A DNA stretch of 64,000 nt from JAGVSZ01 sp963747775 (lineage in GTDB: Bacteria; Pseudomonadota; Gammaproteobacteria; Burkholderiales; SG8-39): assembly GCA_963747775.1 (NCBI GenBank), contig CAVVGT010000003.1, positions 558,001 through 622,000 of the forward strand. Direction: 5' to 3'. A program made the translations under genes and the position numbers. Every line of letters starts with the position of its first letter. Position 1 is the stretch's first letter. Positions 57,770 through 64,000 of this stretch are shown here, one piece after another. Under the pieces are notes generated by a model, which was not told the origin of the DNA, did not search any database, and saw nothing but the letters and a program-made list of their open reading frames with translations.

Positions 57770-59361
57770 ATGCCAGACGCGACAGCGGCCGCGACGCCGC
57801 GACTGAGCCTTCGGGGCATCCGCAAGGCCTACCCGTCGGTGGTCGCGAATGACGGCATCGACCTCGCGGTGGTCCCCGGCGAGATCCACGCCGTGCTCGG
57901 CGAAAACGGCGCGGGCAAGTCGACGCTGATGAAGATCATCTACGGCGTGGTCAAGCCCGATGCCGGCGAGATCCTCTGGCAGGGCCGCCCGGTCGAGATC
58001 GCCAACCCGCACGCCGCGCGCAGCCTCGGCATCGGGATGGTGTTCCAGCATTTCTCGCTGTTCGAGACGCTCACCGTGACCGAGAACGTCGCGCTCGGCG
58101 ATCGACGGCGCGAAGGACCTCGCGGCCCTCGCGCGGCGCATCGAGGAGGTGTCGCAGCGCTATGGCCTGCCGCTCGATCCGCGGCGACTCGTGCACTCGC
58201 TCTCGGTCGGCGAGCGCCAGCGCGTGGAGATCGTGCGCTGCCTGCTGCAGCAGCCGAGGCTGCTGATCATGGACGAGCCGACCTCGGTGCTCACGCCGCA
58301 GGCGGTCGCAGAAGCTCTTCGAGACGCTGCGCGCAGCTCGCGGCCGAGGGCTGCTCGATCCTGTACATCAGCCACAAGCTCGACGAGATCAAGGCGCTCT
58401 GCACCGGCGCGACCGTGCTGCGCGGCGGCAAGGTCACTGGCACCTGCGATCCGCGCAACGAGACCGCGTCGTCGACTGGCGCGGATGATGATCGGGAAGG
58501 ACCTGCCGGTGTGCGAGCACGCCGGAGGCCGCCGCGGCGGCGAGCCGCGGCTGGTGGTCGCGGGCCTGTCGCACAAGTCCGACGATCCGTTCGGCACCGA
58601 TCTCGAGGACGTGCACCTCACGGTGCACGCGCGGCGAGATCGTCGGCATCGCCGGCGTGTCGGGCAACGGCCAGGAGGAGCTGCTCTTCGCGCTCTCGGG
58701 CGAGGCGCCGCTCGCGGAGCCGTTCCGCGATCCGGCTGCTCGGCGACGGCGGTCGGGCGCATGCATCCCGGCCGCCGCCGCAAGCTCGGCCTGGCCTTCG
58801 TGCCCGAGGAACGTCTCGGCCGCGGCGCGGTGCCGAACATGTCGCTCGCCGAGAACGCGCTGCTCACCGCGCACCGCGCCGGCGACATGGTGCGCGGCGG
58901 CCTCGTGCGCGCCGAGCGCATGACCGCGTTCGCGCGCGACTGCATCGCGCAGTTCACGGTCAAGTGCGGCGGGCCCGAGGCCGACGGCGCGCAGCCTGTC
59001 CGGCGGCAACCTGCAGAAGTTCATCGTCGGCCGGGAGATCCTCCAGGCACCGAAGGTGCTGGTCGTCGCGCAGCCGACCTGGGGCGTGGACGTCGGCGCG
59101 GCGGCATTCATCCGCCAGGCGCTGATCGACCTGCGCAACGCGGCGCGGCGATCCTGGTGATCTCCGAGGAGCTCGACGAGCTGTTCGAGATCTGCGACCG
59201 CCTCGCGGTCATCGCCAAGGGCCGGCTCTCGCCGGCGAAGCGCGCCCGCGAGACCAACGTCGAGGAGATCGGCGTGTGGATGAGCGGAATGTGGCCCGGC
59301 GCGCATAGCGACGACCCGGAACCAGCCGTTCGAGGGGCGGCGCGATGCGATTCAAGCTTGA
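57770..59361 (+). CDS. Nucleoside/BMP-type ABC transporter ATPase, frame broken by indels
   Basis: An ATPase with two ABC domains, like NupA/YufO, that would import purines or nucleosides. The first domain is intact to about 58098 (LGENGAGKSTLMKIIYGVVK; GIGMVFQHFSLFETLTVTEN), then shifts frame to SVGERQRVEIVRCLLQQPRL and LIMDEPTSVLTPQAVA. Further changes occur near 58312, 58355, 58480, 58630 and 58740, then through the second domain (PNMSLAENALLTAHRAGD, LSGGNLQKFIVGREIL) to ISEELDELFEICDRLA. The end is estimated. Neighbouring genes match BMP-type importers. Consensus error is the preferred cause. Confidence 0.8.
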
Positions 59362-60429
59362 GGCCCGGCCCGCGCCGTCGCGGGCGATGCGTTATCTCTC
59401 GCCGCTGCTCGCGGCAGCGCTCACGATCGTCGTCGGATTCGTCGCTGTTCTCGGCGCTCGGCCAGAATCCGCTCGCCGCGTTCCGGGCGTTCTTCGTCCA
59501 GCCGTTGAGCAGCACTCAACGGTGTGGCCGAGCTGCTGCTCAAGGCCTCGCCGCTGATGATGATCGCCACGGGCCTTGCGGTCGGCTTCCGCGCCAACGT
59601 CTGGAACATCGGCGCGGAGGGGCAGCTCATCGTCGGCGCGATCTTCGGCGGCGGCGTGGCGCTCTACATGGAAGGCGCCGCGTCGAGCTGGCTGCTGGTG
59701 GGCATGGTGGTCGCAGGCGCGTTCGGCGGCATGGCCTGGGCCGCGATCCCGGCGTTGCTGCGGACCCGCTTCAACGCGAGCGAGATCCTGACGAGCCTGA
59801 TGCTCACATACGTCGCCGCGCTGCTGCTCTCGTACCTCGTGCACGAGCCATGGCGCGACCCGCAGGGCTTCAACTTCCCGCAGTCGAAGATGTTCGATGA
59901 CGCGCTGCTGTTCCCGATCCTGGTGGAGACCACGCGGCTCAACGCGAGCTTCCTGGTCGCGCTCGCCGTGGTGGCGGCCGGCTGGGTGTTCATCAACAAG
60001 AGCTTCGTCGGCTACCAGATGCGGGTCGCGGGGCTCGCCGATGCCGCCGCGCGCTATGCTGGATTCAGCGCCGCGCGGACGGTCTGGATCGGCATGCTCG
60101 CCGGCGGCGGCGCCGCCGGGATCGCGGGCCTCGCCGAGGTGGCGGGCCCGATCGGGCAGCTCACGCCGTCGATCTCGCCGGGCTACGGCTTCGCGGCGAT
60201 CATCGTGGCATTCGTCGGCCGCCTGAACCCGGTCGGCATCCTGCTCGCGAGCCTGCTGATGTCGCTGCTCTATCTCGGCGGCGAGCAGGCGCAGATGGAG
60301 CTGCGCCTGCCCTCCGCGATCACCGGGCTCTTCCAGGGGATGCTGCTCTTCTTCCTGCTCGGGGCCGACGTCCTGATCAACTTCCGGCTGCGCGTGGTGC
60401 GGCCGATCCGCGTGGCCGGTGTCGCTTGA
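59345..60429 (+). CDS. BMP-type ABC transporter permease 1, two early frame changes
   Basis: Permease of the BmpA/NupB type. The start MRFKLEARPAPSRAMRYLSP at ATG 59345 is followed near 59437 by a change to the frame with LFSALGQNPLAAFRAFFVQP and near 59517 by another to NGVAELLLKASPLMM, which then runs cleanly to the stop (about 300 residues, several spans, such as LVALAVVAAGWVFINKS). The stop overlaps the next ATG (60429). Confidence 0.8.
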
Positions 60430-61353
60430 TGGACGCGCTCGTTCCGATCCTCGTAGCAACCCTGGCGGCAGGGACCCCGCTCGTCTTCGCGGCCCTCGGC
60501 GAGCTCGTGGTCGAGAGGTCCGGGGTGCTGAACCTCGGCGTCGAGGGCATGATGCTGTGCGGCGCGATCGCCGGCTTCGCCGCCACCGTGGCGAGCGGCA
60601 GCATCGGGATCGGCGTCCTCGCGGGCATGGCCGCGGGCGCGGCGACCGCGCTCGTGTTCGCGGTGCTCACGCTCACGCTGCAGGCCAACCAGGTGGCTGC
60701 AGGGCTCGCCCTCAGCATCTTCGGCGTAGGCCTGTCGGCGTTCGTCGGCAAGCCCTTCGAAAGCGTCGCGCTGCCGCTCGGCCCAGGCCGCCGGCATCCC
60801 GGGCCTCGCGGACATCCCGTTTCTCGGTCCGGTGCTGTTCGCGCAGCAGCCGCTCGTCTACCTGTCGTGGGTGCTGTTCGGTCTGCGTAAGCTGGTTCCT
60901 CTATCGCACCCGGCCCGGTCTCGTGCTGCGCGCGGTGGGCGAGTCGCCCACCTCGGCGCAACGCGATCGGGTATCCGGTGATCGGCATCCGTTATCTCGG
61001 CGACGCTCTTCGGCGGGGCCATGGCGGGAGTCGGCGGCGCGTACCTGTCGGTCGTCTATACGCCGATGTGGGTGGAGAACATGACCGCGGGGCGCGGCTG
61101 GATCGCGCTCGCGCTCGTGGTCTTCGCGACCTGGCGTCCCGGCCGCGTACTGGCTGGCGCCTACCTCTTCGGAGGCGTTACCATCGCGCAGTTCTTCGCG
61201 CAGGGCGCGGGGGCGGCGATCGCCTCGCAGCTCCTGTCCAGCCTGCCGTACCTCGCGACCATCGTCGTGCTGGTGCTGATTTCGCGCAACCCGAACGTCA
61301 TCCGGCTCAACGCGCCGGTGTCGCTCGGAAAGAGCTATCACCCGGATGGCTGA
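60429..61353 (+). CDS. BMP-type ABC transporter permease 2, frame broken by indels
   Basis: Second permease (NupC/YufQ type). Clean from ATG 60429 to about 60785 (FAALGELVVERSGVLNLGVE, then GLALSIFGVGLSAFVGKP). Then frame changes near 60785, 60885, 60962 and 61000 recover AAGIPGLADIPFLGPVLF, WFLYRTRPGLVLRAVGES, NAIGYPVIGIRYL and finally AGVGGAYLSVVYTPMWVENM to the stop at 61353. All expected parts are present in order. Confidence 0.78.
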
Positions 61354-61413
61354 GCGGAACGGGAAGTGGAATTCGGGATTCGCAGCTTGCTCACCAGGAA
61401 AGGAGAGGCACCG

Positions 61414-62497
61414 ATGTTCGAAGAAGGGATGGGGTGCGGCGCTGCTCGGCGTCGCGGCGGCGCTCGCGCTCGCCGGCACGGCGATCGCCCAGCAGCCGCT
61501 GAAGATCGCGTTCGTTTACGTGAGCCCGGTCGGGGACGCAGGGTGGACGTACCAGCACGACGTCGCGCGCAAGGCGATCGAGAAACAGTTCGGCAGCAAG
61601 ATCGCGACGAAGTACGTCGAGAACGTGCCCGAGGGCGCCGACGCCGAGCGCGTGATCCGCGAGCTCGCCGCGGGCGGCAACACGCTGGTGTTCACGACGT
61701 CGTTCGGCTACATGAACCCGACGGTCAAGGTCGCGAAGGCGTTCCCGAAGGTGCACTTCGAGCACGCCACCGGCTACAAGCGCGACAAGAACGTCGGGAC
61801 CTACAACGCGCGCTTCTACGAGGGCCGCTACCTCGCCGGCATCGTGGCCGGAAAGATGAGCAAGTCGGGCGTCGCCGGCTACGTGGCCGCGTTTCCGATT
61901 CCCGAGGTGCTGCAGGGGATCAACGCCTTCACGCGCGGCATGCAGAGCGTCAACCCGAAGGCGCAGGTGCGCGTGATCTGGGTGAACTCGTGGTACGACC
62001 CGGGCCGCGAGCGCGAGGCGGCGATGACCCTGATCTCGCAGGGTGCGGACGTGCTCATGCAGCACACCGACTCGACCGCACCCGTGCAGGCGGCGGAGGA
62101 GAAGGGGGTGTACGCGATCGGCTACCACTCGGACATGTCCAAGTACGGCCCGAAGGCGCACCTGACCGCCTCCACGCACGACTGGTCGGGCTTCTACGCG
62201 AAGGTCGTGAACGACGAGCTCGCCGGGAAGTATCAGCCCTCGAACGTCTGGGGCGGGATCAAGGAAGGGATGGTCAAGATGGCGCCGTTCAACGCGGCGG
62301 TGCCGAAGGACGTGCGCGACCTCGTCGCCAAAGCCGAGGCCGACATTGGCGCCGGCAAGCTGCATCCGTTCGCCGGTCCGGTGAAGGACCAGAGCGGCAA
62401 GGAGCGCGTGCCCGCCGGCAAGTCGATGCCCGACGACCAGCTCGCCGTGATGGACTTCTACGTCGAAGGGGTGCAGGGGCAGCTGCCGAAGAAGTAG
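61414..62497 (+). CDS. BMP-family (BmpA-type) nucleoside/purine-binding protein, one frame change in the signal peptide
   Basis: The periplasmic receptor of the transporter, about 360 residues. AAAGGAGAGG precedes ATG 61414. As written it reads MFEEGMG and runs out of frame; deleting one G at about 61420 gives MFKKGWGAALLGVAAALALA, a perfect signal peptide continuing into the clean frame IAQQPLKIAFVYVSPVGDAG. The rest shows the BMP fold (TTSFGYMNPTVKVAKAFPKV; FPIPEVLQGINAFTRGMQSV). Order: ATPase, permease, permease, binding protein. Confidence 0.85.
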
Positions 62498-62498
62498 T

Positions 62499-62543
62499 TA
62501 TGCGCCGGCGGCCGCGCTCGCGCGGCCGCGACGCATAATTTTG
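62499..62543 (+). terminator. Rho-independent terminator after the transporter operon
   Basis: TATGCG and CGCATA flank a long GC stem (GCGGCCGCG/CGCGGCCGC) closed by CTCG, followed by TAATTTT. It starts 1 base after the stop. Confidence 0.8.
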
Positions 62544-62583
62544 TCCGCGTTGGAGGGGCGGAAGGCCGCCCCTCAACGCGGAC
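62543..62583. terminator. Inverted repeat between convergent genes, likely bidirectional terminator
   Basis: GTCCGCGTTGG then AGGGGCGG pairs with CCGCCCCTCAACGCGGAC over 18 bp with a single bulged G. It lies between the BMP operon and paaK, which converge. Confidence 0.65.
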
Positions 62584-62625
62584 GACGCTTTCCCGTCCTC
62601 CCGGTGAATCCGGGAATGACGTCCT

Positions 62626-63931
62626 TCAGGACTTGGGCCGCAAGTCGATCACCCGCTTCGCCTTCCCCTGCGAACGCTCGACTTTCCCGGGCTCCACGAC
62701 TTTCACGTCGCTCGAGACCCCGATGTAGGACTTGATGTGGTGCTCGAGCTGCTTCGCCTCGGCGTCGCGCTCGGCCGCCGGCGCGCCCGCCAGGTCCGGG
62801 CGGATCTCCACGACGACCGTCAGCTCGTCGAGCCGCGCCTCGCGGCGCACCTCGAGCACGTAGTGCGGGGCGAGCTTCGGCTGCTTGACGATGAGCTCCT
62901 CGATTTGCGTCGGGAACACGTTTACGCCACGGATGATCAGCATGTCGTCGCTGCGCCCGGTGATGCGGGCCATGCGGCGCATGGTGCGCGCGGTGCCGGG
63001 GAGCAGCATGGTCAGGTCGCGCGTTCGGTAGCGGACGACCGGCATCGCCTCCTTGGTGAGCGAAGTGAAGACGAGCTCGCCCGGCTTGCCGTCGGGCAGC
63101 ACCTCGCCGGTCGCCGGGTCGACGACCTCCGGGTAGAAGTGGTCCTCCCAGATCGTCAGCCCGTCCTTCGTCTCGATGCATTCCTGCGCGACGCCGGGCC
63201 CCATGACCTCGGACAGGCCGTAGATGTCGATCGCGTCGATGCCCATGCGGCGCTGGATCTCCGCGCGCATGCCCGTCGGTCCAAGGTTCGGCACCGAAGA
63301 TGCCGATGCGCAGGCTGCACTCGCGTGCATCCAGGCCCTGGCGCTCGAACTCGTCGGCGATCGCGAGCATGTAGGACGGGGTCACCATGATGATGTCGGG
63401 GCGGAAGTCGGTGATGAGCTGCACCTGCCGCTCGGTCATGCCGCCCCCGACCGGGATCACGGTCGCGCCGAGCCGCTCGCCGCCATAGTGCGCTCCGAGG
63501 CCACCGGTGAAGAGGCCGTACCCGTACGCGACGTGGATCTTGTCGGTCGACCGGCCGCCGGCCGCTCGTATCGACCGCGCCATCACGTCCGACCAGGTGT
63601 CGATGTCGCGCTGCGTGTAGCCGACGACCGTCGGCTTGCCGGTGGTGCCGCTCGAGGCATGGATGCGAACGATGCTGTCCATGGGCACCGCGAACATGCC
63701 GAACGGATAGTTGTCGCGCAGATCGTGCTTGGTGGTGAAGGGGAACTTCGCGAGGTCCTCGAGCCGGCGCAGGTCGTCGGGACGCACGCCGGCCGCCGCG
63801 AACTTCTTCCGATAGTGCGGGACCGCCTCGTAGGCGTGGCGCAGACTCCACTTGAGTCGCTCGAGCTGCAACGCGCGGAGCTCGTCAGGGCTCGCCTTCT
63901 CGATGGGCTCGAGCTGGTCATACGGCGTCAT
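62626..63931 (-). CDS. paaK: Phenylacetate-CoA ligase, one frame change
   Basis: Activates phenylacetate to phenylacetyl-CoA. ATG 63931 has AGGAGG upstream and gives MTPYDQLEPIEKASPDELRA. The AMP-binding motif is IHASSGTTGKPTVVGYTQ; LFTGGLGAHYGGERLGATVI is characteristic. At about 63271 the frame slips from GAEPWTDG to GMRAEIQRRMGIDAIDIYGL, one base too many, then runs cleanly through IYGLSEVMGPGVAQECIETK, RGVNVFPTQIEELI to QGKAKRVIDLRPKS. About 434 residues when corrected. It could equally be a related aryl-CoA ligase of the PaaK family. The next upstream gene is cut by the window edge. Confidence 0.87.
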
Positions 63932-64000
63932 CGGTGCCTCCTCCTGTGAACGGCGCTCCCGGCCGGTCACGTCGACCTCGCGATCCCGCGGCCGCCCGTT

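Overview
The window looks like chromosome from a high-GC betaproteobacterium. The evidence is a complete rRNA operon with betaproteobacterial-type 16S and 5S sequences, the dnaX-ybaB-recR order, a cbb3 oxidase cluster with FNR/HemN, and an RpfF/RpfC/RpfG signalling set. No genus is claimed.

Layout. 1-2056: the 3' part of dnaX, then ybaB and recR, overlapping or closely spaced. 2053-6060: a CaiB/BaiF CoA-transferase and a NitT/TauT-type ABC importer. 6089-6577: a cAMP-binding-domain protein without a DNA-binding domain. 6714-12409: a promoter, initiator tRNA-fMet, boxA, 16S, tRNA-Ile, tRNA-Ala, 23S, 5S and a strong terminator; fMet sits at the head of the operon. 12728-17323: rpfG-rpfC facing rpfF, a full diffusible-fatty-acid (DSF) quorum-sensing set. 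17647-32415: a microaerobic respiration block (ccoI-ccoS-ccoN-ccoO-ccoQ-ccoP-ccoG-fixH, two universal stress proteins, fnr, hemN, a TauE/SafE-type membrane protein, copA and copZ). Three FNR boxes lie before ccoI, before ccoN and between fnr and hemN, so the oxidase, its copper and heme supply and its regulator form one circuit. 32419-35962: a GNAT acetyltransferase, tRNA-Val, alanine dehydrogenase, gltX (frame badly broken) and tRNA-Ala/tRNA-Glu.

35963-47135 is an accessory, repeat-rich region starting at the 3' end of tRNA-Glu. It holds two copies of a ~350-bp cassette, each ending in a small ORF with the same N-terminus and a different C-terminus; a 54-residue twin-arginine micro-protein; three copies of a ~40-67 bp repeat; two degenerate tRNA-like repeats; an IS200/IS605 remnant; galU; a 3' fragment of a tRNA-Glu; a complete IS481 element; an RMF-like small protein; two small DUF2188-like proteins; and a zinc-ribbon/TAXI-binding-protein operon. 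Most of its small genes have no recognisable function, and it is the best place to look for something undescribed.

47223-51538: outer-membrane phospholipase A, a lytic transglycosylase, an AllA-like ureidoglycolate lyase, a secreted nuclease and an exported-looking isoaspartyl methyltransferase. 51579-62497: a purine-salvage/catabolism locus with a GntR/FCD regulator, two matching operators, xdhABC and a BMP-type nucleoside ABC transporter. 62626-63931: phenylacetate-CoA ligase, convergent with the transporter.

Quality note: gltX, the BMP-transporter genes and paaK carry dense single-base frame changes, while neighbouring genes are clean. Because gltX is essential and the protein similarity continues across every break, these are most likely local consensus errors rather than real gene decay.
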